Assembly (NCBI GenBank): GCA_016235265.1
Contig: JACRLI010000007.1
Location: 171,801-235,800 of the forward strand
DNA: 64,000 bases
DNA from: Candidatus Eisenbacteria bacterium
GTDB lineage: Bacteria; Eisenbacteria; RBG-16-71-46; JACRLI01
Direction of reading: 5' to 3'
The notes under the pieces: generated by a model
The model's input: only the letters and a program-made list of their open reading frames with translations
The model's database searches: none
What the model was told of the DNA's origin: nothing
Position numbers and translations under genes: made by a program
Shown here: positions 17,532 through 25,277 of the stretch, in pieces
Position numbering within the stretch: position 1 is the first letter of the stretch
Layout: each line of letters starts with the position of its first letter

Positions 17532-19688
17532 ATGCTGTATCCTCACCCCGCCATGAATCCCGATCCCGTCCTCGCCGCCCGCCACCGCGCCCTCGCGATC
17601 GCCGCCCTGGCGCGCCCGGCCACGCCATTCACGGAACTGCCACCGCGCCTCCTCGTCGTGGACGTGGAGCGCCAACGTCTGGGCCTCCTCGACGGCGGCC
17701 GCCTGCTCGCCGAGTACCCCGTCTCCACTTCCGCGAAAGGCATCGGCTCCCGCGAGGGTTCCAACCAGACGCCGCCGGGATGGCATCGCATTTCGAACAT
17801 GATCGGCGCGGGCGCGCGCACGGGAACGGTCTTCCGCAGCCGCGAGGCGACGGGGGAGACGTGGCCTGGAGCAACCTCGGGAGGCGCCCGCACCGCGACC
17901 GGAACCGCAACCGCCCCCGCAGCGGCCGCCACTACCGTCCCGTCCGCCGACGAAGACCTCGTCCTCACCCGCATACTCTGGCTCGACGGCCTCGAGGAGG
18001 GCGTGAACCGCGGCCCGGGCTGCGACTCGCGCGACCGCTACATCTACATCCACGGCACCAACCAGGAGGGCCGCATCGGCGAGCCGGCCTCCCACGGCTG
18101 CGTGCGCATGCGCAACGCGGACGTGACGGAACTGTTCGACCTGGTGCGCGAGGGCGACCCGGTGGTGATCGCGGAAGCTCCCGCAGCATCCGGCGACCGT
18201 CTGGGCCTGGGGCGCCTGCACTTCGCCGGCGTGGGCGGCAGCGGGATGAGCGCGCTGGCGCAGCACGTGGCCATGCGCGGCGGGCGCGCCAGCGGCAGCG
18301 ATCGCAGCTTCGACCGCGGCCTGAACGCGGACGCCCGCGCGAAGCTGGAGCACCTGGGCGTGGGGATCTTCCCGCAGGACGGCAGCGGGGTGTCCGGCGC
18401 AGCCAGGCCAGCGCGCGAGCCTGCCGCAATCGCCAGCCCCGGCGCGGCGCAGTGCAGCGCCGTCGTCTGCTCCACCTCCATCGAGGAGCTGGTGCCGGAT
18501 TTCGCCGCGGCCCGCCGCCTCGGCGTGCCCATCCTGCACCGCTCGGAGCTGCTGGCGCACTTCGTCGCCTCGCAGCGCACCATTGCGGTGACGGGCACCA
18601 GCGGCAAGTCCACCACCACGGCGATGATCTTCGAGATCCTGCGCGGCGCGGGGCGCGACCCGTCGGTGATCACCGGCGGGGAGCTGATCGCGCTCCAGGA
18701 AGGCGGCCTGTGGGGCAATGCGTATGCGGGCGCGAGCGACCTGCTGGCGATCGAGGCCGACGAGAGCGACGGCTCCGTGGTGCGCTACCGTCCCGCGGTG
18801 GGGGTGGTGCTGAACCTCCAGAAGGACCACAAGGAAATGGACGAGGTGGCCGCGATGTTCCGCGCGTTCCGCGCGAACGTGCGCGAGGCGCTGGTGGTCG
18901 GGGAGGCGGAGAATCTGGCGGAACTGGTTCGGACGGACATGGCGGCAACCCGAGCGACGGGCGCGACCGGAACCGCGCCCGCGCTCGAAGCGGCGACCGG
19001 CGGCAACGCGGCGCCCCCCACCACCATCTTCGGCTTCGGCCCCGCCGCGCACGTTCGCGCCGAGGACATCGAGGAGACCGCCACCGGCTCCACGTTCCGC
19101 GTCGCCTCCACGCGCTTCACGCTGCCGGTGCCCGGACGGCACAACATCGAGAACGCCCTGGCGGCCATCGCCGCGTGCCGGGCGGTGGGTGTGCCGCTCG
19201 AGGCCATGGCCGCTCCGCTCGCCGGATTCCGCGGCGTGGCGCGGCGCTTCCAGTCCCTGGGCTCGAAGCACGGTGTGGAGGTGGTGGACGACTTCGCGCA
19301 CAACCCGGCCAAGCTGGCGGCTTCGCTGCGCACCGCGCGGCGCCGGGCGCGGCGGGTGCTCGCCGTGTACCAGCCGCACGGCTACGGGCCGACGCGCTTC
19401 CTGCGCCGGGACTTCGTGGATACCTTCGCTGCCGAACTGGGCCCGGACGACCGCCTGTGGATGCTGGAGGTGTTCTACGCCGGCGGCACGGCCACTCGGG
19501 ATTTCTCCGCCGCCGAGATCGTGGCCGAGATCGCCGCTCGCGGTGTGCGCGCCGAATTCGCGGATTCGCGCGAATCCCTGGTGGAGAGGTTGGCGGCCGA
19601 GGCGCGCGAGGGCGACCTGGTGCTCGTCATGGGTGCGCGCGACCCCTCGCTCACGGAACTGGCGCGCGACATCATGGGTCGCCTGTAG
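17532..19688 (+). CDS. L,D-transpeptidase (YkuD) fused to a MurC/Mpl-like ligase
   Basis: A 718-residue two-domain protein. Residues about 25-220 are a YkuD L,D-transpeptidase: HGTN at about 174 and the catalytic SHGCVRM at about 188. From about 230 it is a Mur ligase with the N-terminal GVGGSGMSAL loop, the P-loop GTSGKSTTT near 355, ADESDGS, and a C-terminal domain with DDFAHNP. The ligase half looks like MurC or the recycling ligase Mpl. No signal peptide is evident, so both halves may be cytoplasmic, odd for a transpeptidase. GGGAGAG precedes ATG 17532; ATGs at 17514 and 17553 are alternatives. Confidence 0.8.
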   Translation: MLYPHPAMNPDPVLAARHRALAIAALARPATPFTELPPRLLVVDVERQRLGLLDGGRLLAEYPVSTSAKGIGSREGSNQTPPGWHRISNMIGAGARTGTVFRSREATGETWPGATSGGARTATGTATAPAAAATTVPSADEDLVLTRILWLDGLEEGVNRGPGCDSRDRYIYIHGTNQEGRIGEPASHGCVRMRNADVTELFDLVREGDPVVIAEAPAASGDRLGLGRLHFAGVGGSGMSALAQHVAMRGGRASGSDRSFDRGLNADARAKLEHLGVGIFPQDGSGVSGAARPAREPAAIASPGAAQCSAVVCSTSIEELVPDFAAARRLGVPILHRSELLAHFVASQRTIAVTGTSGKSTTTAMIFEILRGAGRDPSVITGGELIALQEGGLWGNAYAGASDLLAIEADESDGSVVRYRPAVGVVLNLQKDHKEMDEVAAMFRAFRANVREALVVGEAENLAELVRTDMAATRATGATGTAPALEAATGGNAAPPTTIFGFGPAAHVRAEDIEETATGSTFRVASTRFTLPVPGRHNIENALAAIAACRAVGVPLEAMAAPLAGFRGVARRFQSLGSKHGVEVVDDFAHNPAKLAASLRTARRRARRVLAVYQPHGYGPTRFLRRDFVDTFAAELGPDDRLWMLEVFYAGGTATRDFSAAEIVAEIAARGVRAEFADSRESLVERLAAEAREGDLVLVMGARDPSLTELARDIMGRL

Positions 19689-19792
19689 GGCCCGCGCCCC
19701 GTGCGGGGCCCGCACCGCGGCCGAAATCGCACCCCCGCGCCATTGTCCGCGCGCCGCGCCGTGCGCCGCGTCCCTGCCCCGAGGTTCGCAGA

Positions 19793-19821
19793 TTGCCGCA
19801 AACGCCTCCGCCTCCTATTCT
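19793..19821 (+). promoter_or_regulatory. sigma-70-type promoter giving a leaderless mRNA
   Basis: TTGCCG (19793-19798), a 17-base spacer and TATTCT (19816-19821). The following seven bases run straight into ATG 19828, where transcription should begin. The gene has no Shine-Dalgarno sequence, which fits leaderless translation. Confidence 0.65.
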
Positions 19822-19827
19822 TTCCCC

Positions 19828-20646
19828 ATGCTCATCCTCTACACCTCGGACCTGCACGGCGAGCCCGGACTCTACGAGCAGCTCTTCGCCCACGTGCGGC
19901 GCGCGCGCCCGCACGCGGTGCTGCTGGGCGGGGACATCACGCCCACGCACTTCGGCCCCGAGGGGCCGTCCATCCAGCGGAAGTTCCTCGAGGGTCTGCT
20001 GGAACAGTTCGACCGGTTCGCGGACTCGCAAGGCACGCACTTCTACTTCATCTTCGGCAACGCCGACTGCCGCGCGAACTGGGCGTGGCTGGAGTCGCAG
20101 GAGCGTCCGCACGCGGTGCCGGTGCACGGCCGCGCCGTGGAGCTGGAGAAGGGGCTGCTGCTGGCCGGCTACAACTACGTGCCGGTGACGCACCTCACGC
20201 TCAAGGACTGGGAGAAGCGCGACCTGCGCGAGACCGGCGGAGAGCGCTGGGAGGGCATCATCACCCACGAGGACGGGGTGCGGCACGTGGACCTGCGTGA
20301 GGGCGACCCGGACGACAACCTGGCGCGGGACTTTGCCGCCCTGGCGGAGCGCATCGACGGCGCTCCGTGCATCTGCGTGCTGCACTCGCCGCCCAGCGAC
20401 ACGCACCTGGACATGATCCACACCGGCCGGCACGTCGGCTCGGTGGCCGCGCGGGAGTTCCTCGAGCGGACCGCGCCGCGGCTGGCGCTGCACGGTCACA
20501 TCCACGAGTCCCCGCGGGTGAGCGGGCGGCAGATGGACCGCGTCGGTTCCACGCTCTGCGTCAACCCCGGCCAGAGCCCGGGCGGCACCCTGCACGCGAT
20601 GTTCTTCGACCCGGACGACCCGGAAGCCACGCTCCGCCCCGCGTGA
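19828..20646 (+). CDS. calcineurin-like metallophosphoesterase
   Basis: A 272-residue cytoplasmic dinuclear-metal phosphoesterase. Metal-binding motifs appear in order: SDLHG (residues 6-10), LGGDITP, FGNADCRANW, CVLHSPP and LHGHIHES. Substrate unknown; the family covers nucleotide, protein and glycan phosphates. It starts at ATG 19828 without any upstream ribosome site and immediately downstream of a good promoter. A small hairpin (CCCGGC-GAT-GCCGGG, about 20680-20694) after the stop may end transcription. Confidence 0.85.
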   Translation: MLILYTSDLHGEPGLYEQLFAHVRRARPHAVLLGGDITPTHFGPEGPSIQRKFLEGLLEQFDRFADSQGTHFYFIFGNADCRANWAWLESQERPHAVPVHGRAVELEKGLLLAGYNYVPVTHLTLKDWEKRDLRETGGERWEGIITHEDGVRHVDLREGDPDDNLARDFAALAERIDGAPCICVLHSPPSDTHLDMIHTGRHVGSVAAREFLERTAPRLALHGHIHESPRVSGRQMDRVGSTLCVNPGQSPGGTLHAMFFDPDDPEATLRPA

Positions 20647-20701
20647 CGGCCGGCCGGAACACCCGTCTTCCGGGGGTCCCGGCGATGCCGGGATCATCTG
20701 C

Positions 20702-20730
20702 TTGACAATTATCCCACAAGAGCAATAACT
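20702..20730 (+). promoter_or_regulatory. promoter for the sorting-tail multiheme cytochrome
   Basis: Consensus TTGACA at 20702-20707, a 17-base spacer and ATAACT at 20725-20730 (TAACTC at 18 is an alternative). The predicted leader is about 100 bases and contains a CGCACG-TAC-CGTGCG hairpin (about 20807-20821) just before the GGGGAGGG ribosome site. Confidence 0.6.
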
Positions 20731-20837
20731 CAACGTGACGCAGCCCTCCGTGAGGGGCACCACCTATCCGGCACCCCGGACCGGAATACGCTTCCCATCG
20801 GCCGTCCGCACGTACCGTGCGTAGGGGAGGGATTCCC

Positions 20838-22472
20838 GTGTCATCCGTGCGCGCCAGGGTCGGCGCCCACCGCATCCTTGCATCGCTTTCTTGTGGGCTG
20901 TCCGCACTCATCCTGCTGATCGCCGCCGCACCCGCGGCGGCCGTGGACCATCCGGAAACCGGCAACACCGCCTGCATCAAGTGCCACAATTACTCCGCTG
21001 TCGGCATCGAGTCGCTGGAGCAGGAGACCTCGCTCCCGCACGACTCGTTCGTGTGCCTGCGATGCCACGAGATGCACAGCTGGAGCGGCAACCTCCAGTT
21101 GGTGCGCGCCACCATCAACACCCCCAACTCCGGCCCGCGCGCGGTGCTGTTCCGCTCGCACACCGGGACGAACTCCTTCGCCGACGGCGACGGCACGTAC
21201 AACGGGGTGTGCGAGGTGTGCCACACGCGCACCTACTATCACCGCAACAACTCGTCCGGCGACCATTTCCACAACGCCAGCACCGACTGCACCGCGTGCC
21301 ACCCGCACCCGTTCTTCCACCCCACGGGCGGCACGTGCCTCGACTGCCACAACCGGACGCAGCCCTTCCTGGCCGGCGACTACCGCCGCCAGGTCGTGGT
21401 GGCCGAGGGCGTGGGGGGCGACTTCATCCTGCCCAGCCACCACGTCACCGACGGCTCCACCACGCAGGTGGTCTCGGCCTCGGATTGCGTGGTGTGCCAC
21501 GACCAGTCGCAGCACCGCTCCTTCACCGGCGGCGTCGGCGTGCTGCTCCGGGACGCCGACGGCGGCGCCCCGATCGGGTTCGACGGCACCGCCGCCTCGC
21601 TGGAGGCGTTCTGCGTAAACTGCCACGACGGCGGGCACGCCGCGCCGTTCCTGGACGGGCGCCCCGCCGTCAACGTCGCCGGGATGTGGGCGGGCGCCAC
21701 GCACCACACCGCCGGCGTGACCTGTGCGCAGTGCCACGGCAACGGGCACGGCAACCCCAACGCGAAGATGCTGCTGGCGGCCACCGCCCTGCGCGACAAC
21801 ACCACCTACAGCACCTTCGCCTACTCGCTGTGCTGGATGTGCCACTCGGAACAGAAGATCATCAACGGCACCAACAGCTTCGCCCAGCTCCACAAGAAGC
21901 ACGTGGTGGAGAAGAAGGCTCCGTGCACGGCCTGCCACAGCGGGCATGGCGCGCAGGACGCCGGAGAGCCCGGCCAGGTCAACTTCAGCTACGCGCTCGC
22001 CAACGGCTTCGACCTGCAGATGATTGACGGCAATACGCCCAGCACCGCCTTCCATGTTTCGGGTGACGACAGCAAGGGCTACTGCTACCTGCGCTGCCAC
22101 GGCCAGGATCACAAGCCGAAGTTCTACGACCGCACCGGGATGCTGCCGCTCGTGAAGCACACCGAGGGCGAAGAGCCCGGGGACACTCCGGTGGCCCTGC
22201 ACCTGCGCGCGCTGGCCAACCCCGCCCGCGGCCAGGCCTCGTTCGTGGTGGAGGCCTCGGGCATGGGCCTGACGCAGACCACGCGCCTGACCGTCTACGA
22301 CGTCGCCGGCCGCATCCAGCAGCAGTTCGACGTGGCCCCCTTCGCCGGACGCCGCGTCATCCGCTGGGACGGCAGCGACCGATCCGGGCGCCTGGTGCCC
22401 AACGGGGTCTACCTGGCGCGGCTGGAGACCTACGCCGGAGCCCAGGTGTTCCGGCTGATGTTCATGAGGTAG
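20838..22472 (+). CDS. multiheme c-type cytochrome with C-terminal sorting domain
   Basis: A 544-residue exported electron carrier. A signal peptide (LILLIAAAPAAAV) is followed by ten CxxCH heme sites (CIKCH, CLRCH, CEVCH, CTACH, CLDCH, CVVCH, CVNCH, CAQCH, CWMCH, CTACH) and one possible CX3CH site (CYLRCH). The last 90 residues are a FlgD-like/Por-type sorting domain (LANPARGQASFVV ... SGRLVPNGVYLARLE), so the protein is probably displayed on the cell surface. The start is GTG 20838, six bases after GGGGAGGGA. Electron partners are not adjacent; an MtrAB-like pair lies at 60484-63684. Confidence 0.85.
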   Translation: MSSVRARVGAHRILASLSCGLSALILLIAAAPAAAVDHPETGNTACIKCHNYSAVGIESLEQETSLPHDSFVCLRCHEMHSWSGNLQLVRATINTPNSGPRAVLFRSHTGTNSFADGDGTYNGVCEVCHTRTYYHRNNSSGDHFHNASTDCTACHPHPFFHPTGGTCLDCHNRTQPFLAGDYRRQVVVAEGVGGDFILPSHHVTDGSTTQVVSASDCVVCHDQSQHRSFTGGVGVLLRDADGGAPIGFDGTAASLEAFCVNCHDGGHAAPFLDGRPAVNVAGMWAGATHHTAGVTCAQCHGNGHGNPNAKMLLAATALRDNTTYSTFAYSLCWMCHSEQKIINGTNSFAQLHKKHVVEKKAPCTACHSGHGAQDAGEPGQVNFSYALANGFDLQMIDGNTPSTAFHVSGDDSKGYCYLRCHGQDHKPKFYDRTGMLPLVKHTEGEEPGDTPVALHLRALANPARGQASFVVEASGMGLTQTTRLTVYDVAGRIQQQFDVAPFAGRRVIRWDGSDRSGRLVPNGVYLARLETYAGAQVFRLMFMR

Positions 22473-22603
22473 GGCGTTTCGACCTGCCGCCGGCGGCACG
22501 TCAGGCGCTCTCGCCTGCCGAATCCGCCTCCGCCCCGCGTCCCCCTGGCGCGGCAACTGCCAGCGGCCGCCCCGATTCCGGGGCGGCCGCCGCGCATCCA
22601 CCA

Positions 22604-22612
22604 TGGTACAAT
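22604..22612 (+). promoter_or_regulatory. extended -10 box before the thioredoxin-fold gene
   Basis: TGG followed by TACAAT (22607-22612) is an extended -10 element without a recognisable -35. It gives a leader of about 115 bases before ATG 22735. Confidence 0.45.
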
Positions 22613-22734
22613 TGTCCGGCGTGGCCGCCGTGCGGCGCCCGGCAGCCGGGCACCACCGGCGCGGAGCAACTTCCGGCCCCCGCCGGGCATCCAACCAGTA
22701 CACGCCTCCGAAGACACCCAAGACTGGAGATCCC

Positions 22735-23280
22735 ATGGAGTTCCAAGCCGGCCGCCGCCCGACATTCCGCATCCGACGCACCGCATCCCTGCTGGCGTTG
22801 GCCGTCCTCGTGTGCACCGCCCCCCGGATTGCCTCCGCCGACCCCGCGCCCAAGGCCGAATCGCTCAAGTGGCTGCCCTACGAGGTGGCCGTCCAGGAGG
22901 CCGCGAAGTCGAAGAAGCCCATCCTGGTGGACGTGTATACCAACTGGTGCGGCTGGTGTAAGCGCATGGACGCCACCACCTACAAGGACGCCCGGGTGAT
23001 CGAGGACCTCAACCGGGACTTCGTCATTGTGCGCCTCAACGCCGAATCCGAGCGCCCCACGACCTACAAGAAGCAGCCCATGACCGAGCAGCAGATCTCC
23101 CGGGACGTCTTCGGGGTCTCCGGCTTTCCCACCACCATCTTCCTCGACGCCGACCAGGGTGTGATCGGCCCTTTGCCCGGGTACGTGCAGGCCGCCGAAT
23201 TCCACAACATCCTGCGCTATATCGGCGGCGGCCACTACAAGACCATTAAGTACTCGGAGTTCAAGGCCAGGAAGCTCTAA
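22735..23280 (+). CDS. exported thioredoxin-fold protein (DUF255/thioredoxin_7 type)
   Basis: A 181-residue periplasmic thioredoxin-like protein. Signal peptide LLALAVLVCTAPRIASA is followed by the redox motif in VYTNWCGWCKRMD and the cis-Pro loop FGVSGFPTTIF. GGAG lies five bases before ATG 22735. Thiol proteins are needed to keep CxxCH motifs reduced before heme attachment, and the multiheme cytochrome gene is directly upstream, so a role in cytochrome maturation is attractive but inferred. General disulfide exchange is the alternative. Confidence 0.8.
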   Translation: MEFQAGRRPTFRIRRTASLLALAVLVCTAPRIASADPAPKAESLKWLPYEVAVQEAAKSKKPILVDVYTNWCGWCKRMDATTYKDARVIEDLNRDFVIVRLNAESERPTTYKKQPMTEQQISRDVFGVSGFPTTIFLDADQGVIGPLPGYVQAAEFHNILRYIGGGHYKTIKYSEFKARKL

Positions 23281-23296
23281 CTCCCCGTTCCCCTGC

Positions 23297-23325
23297 TTGA
23301 CCGCCCGCCCCGCCGCACCAATAAT
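23297..23325 (+). promoter_or_regulatory. promoter for the DUF2752 gene
   Basis: TTGACC (23297-23302), 17-base spacer, AATAAT (23320-23325). A nine-pair hairpin GTTTCCGGG/CCCGGAAAC (23337-23363) lies in the predicted leader. Confidence 0.5.
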
Positions 23326-23425
23326 CCCCCCGGGCCGTTTCCGGGGCGTCGCTTCCCGGAAACACCATCCAGCCCATCTGCGTAAGTGATTGCAGGGCGG
23401 CCGGGACGGCCGTTGCGGGGGATCC

Positions 23426-23863
23426 ATGAAACTGGCGCTGGAACGCGCACCGAGGGAGGCACTCGCCGAGCAGGGCGTGCTGGGGCTCACGGCCCTGACC
23501 GCCCTCATGGCGGCGCGCCTCGTGGACGCCGGCGGACGGGTCGCGGGCCTGCCGCTGTTGAGGTGGATCCCGGCCTGTCCGCTGCACCAGTGGACCGGCA
23601 TGGACTGCCCCACCTGCGGCATGACGCGCAGCTTCGTGGCGCTCGCGCACGGGCAGCTGGACCGATCGCTCCACTTTCACCCGCTGGGACCGGTGCTGTT
23701 CGCCCTTTCGGGCGCGGCCGGACTGGCGCTCCTCGGGGGCTGGGCCGCTTCTCGGTCCTGGCGCCTCGATCTCTCCCAAGGGGAACGGGGCCTGCTGCTT
23801 GGCGGCGCGGTCGCGGTCCTGGCGGGCACCTGGCTGCTGCGCCTCACGGGGGTGTTCCGATGA
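23426..23863 (+). CDS. DUF2752 membrane protein
   Basis: A 145-residue membrane protein. The family signature CPLHQWTGMDCPTCGMTRSF sits near residues 50-70, with three or four predicted membrane helices (VLGLTALTALMAARLV, VLFALSGAAGLALLG, LLLGGAVAVLAGTWLL). The four cysteines suggest metal or redox binding, but the family role is unknown. Its stop overlaps the next start as ATGA, so the two membrane proteins are translationally coupled. Confidence 0.8.
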   Translation: MKLALERAPREALAEQGVLGLTALTALMAARLVDAGGRVAGLPLLRWIPACPLHQWTGMDCPTCGMTRSFVALAHGQLDRSLHFHPLGPVLFALSGAAGLALLGGWAASRSWRLDLSQGERGLLLGGAVAVLAGTWLLRLTGVFR

Positions 23864-24627
23864 GCTGGGCCGAGAACCTCCGCCGCGTCCACATGCGGCG
23901 GTCCGAGAGCGACTACAAGTTCGACTTCGCGCTGAACCTGCTGCTCACGCTGCTCACCTGCTTCCTGTGGGGCTTCGTGGGCTGGTACCGCATCGTGCGC
24001 CGGCGCGACCTGCATTTCACCCGCTCCGCGGACTTCACCGCCTCCGCCGTGGCCGCGCTGGCCGAACGGGCGTACGCCACCGGCCGGCGTGCCCAGGTGG
24101 AAAGCCACCTGCGCTCCCTGGACGTGATCTCCCGCGACCTCCGGGCGCAGGCGCGCGAGCGCGGCGCGCTGATCTGGACGCTGCTGGGCATCCTCACCGC
24201 AAAGGTGTCGTTCCTGATCATGTTCTACTTCCTGGAGGAGGACTACCGCCGACAGGAGCAGACCGAGATCGAATTCGCCGGCCACCTGGGTGAGGCGATG
24301 CGCATTCTCGACCTGCCGTGCACGTACGGGGCGTTCCAGCCGGTCGTGCGCGAGCGTTCCTACGCGCTGTATCTCCTGTTGACCATCTTCACCTGCGGGC
24401 TGTTCGGCTTCTACTGGTTCTACAAGGTGAACTACGAGGAAAACGCCCACATGGATTCGCACGCCATGTGGGAGTCGCAGGTGATCGGTTGCCTGGCCGG
24501 GCCGCAGCACGGTGCGCCCATGCCGCCGTACGGCCCCGGGCAGCCGCCGTACGCGCCCGCGCCCCCGATTCCGCCGGCGCCCTACACGCCGCCGGCTCCG
24601 TATACGCCCCCTCCGCCGACGGCCTGA
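23860..24627 (+). CDS. membrane protein with two duplicated helix segments
   Basis: A 255-residue protein with two similar hydrophobic units: LNLLLTLLTCFLWGFVGWYR (about 25-45) and LYLLLTIFTCGLFGFYWFYK (about 170-190), each followed by basic residues. A further hydrophobic stretch (LLGILTAKVSFLIMFYFLE) lies between them. The unit resembles DUF4234-type transmembrane domains. The last 45 residues are a Pro/Tyr-rich repeat tail (PPYGPGQPPYAPAPP). Function unknown. Coupled to the DUF2752 gene by ATGA overlap. Confidence 0.7.
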   Translation: MSWAENLRRVHMRRSESDYKFDFALNLLLTLLTCFLWGFVGWYRIVRRRDLHFTRSADFTASAVAALAERAYATGRRAQVESHLRSLDVISRDLRAQARERGALIWTLLGILTAKVSFLIMFYFLEEDYRRQEQTEIEFAGHLGEAMRILDLPCTYGAFQPVVRERSYALYLLLTIFTCGLFGFYWFYKVNYEENAHMDSHAMWESQVIGCLAGPQHGAPMPPYGPGQPPYAPAPPIPPAPYTPPAPYTPPPPTA

Positions 24628-24649
24628 GCGGCCGCCGAAAGGAAGCCCT

Positions 24650-25258
24650 GTGCCCGTGAAGGACTGGCGTTACGCCGCGCTGGATCTGGAAACCACCGGC
24701 CTGGAAGTGTCCGAGGGCCACGAGATCCTGGAGGTGGCCGTGGTGGGCTTCTCCGCCGCGGGCATCGAGGAGCGCTGGTCCACGCTGGTGAAGCCGACCA
24801 TTCCCATTCCCCCGGACTCGGCGCGCGTGCACGGCATCCGCGAGGCCGATGTGGCCGGCGCGCCCGCGCTGGCCCAGGTGATGCCGCTGGTGGAGGCGAG
24901 GACGGCCGGGCGGATCTTCGTCATCCACAACGCGCCGTTCGACCTGGAGTTCCTCACCGCCGCGTGCGCCCGCATGGGGCGGGAGCCAATCGACCGGCCG
25001 CTCATCGACACGCTGACCGTGTCGCGGCGCGTGTTCCCCGAGGCGCAGGCGCACTCGCTCACCGAGCTGGCGACGCGCGTCGGCGTGGTGCCCGAGGGCG
25101 CGCACCGGGCGCTGCCCGACGCGGTGACCACGGCCAACGTGATGCTGGCGCTGCTGCGGCGCGCCGAGGCGCCCGGCGCCACGCCGCTGCTGGATGAGGC
25201 CGCCGTCGCCCGCATCGAGCGCCGGCTGGCCGAGGCGGCCGCCCCCGCCGCGGGCTGA
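24650..25258 (+). CDS. DnaQ-like 3'-5' exonuclease
   Basis: A 202-residue DEDDh exonuclease resembling the proofreading epsilon subunit or an RNase T-like enzyme. Exo I is ALDLETTG, Exo II is VIHNAPFDLEFL and Exo III is GAHRALPDAVTT. No polymerase-binding tail is evident. GTG 24650 follows AAAGGAAG. It lies between the membrane-protein pair and the NtrC-like gene with short gaps and may share their transcript. Confidence 0.85.
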   Translation: MPVKDWRYAALDLETTGLEVSEGHEILEVAVVGFSAAGIEERWSTLVKPTIPIPPDSARVHGIREADVAGAPALAQVMPLVEARTAGRIFVIHNAPFDLEFLTAACARMGREPIDRPLIDTLTVSRRVFPEAQAHSLTELATRVGVVPEGAHRALPDAVTTANVMLALLRRAEAPGATPLLDEAAVARIERRLAEAAAPAAG

Positions 25259-25277
25259 TCTCACCGACGGATCTTCC

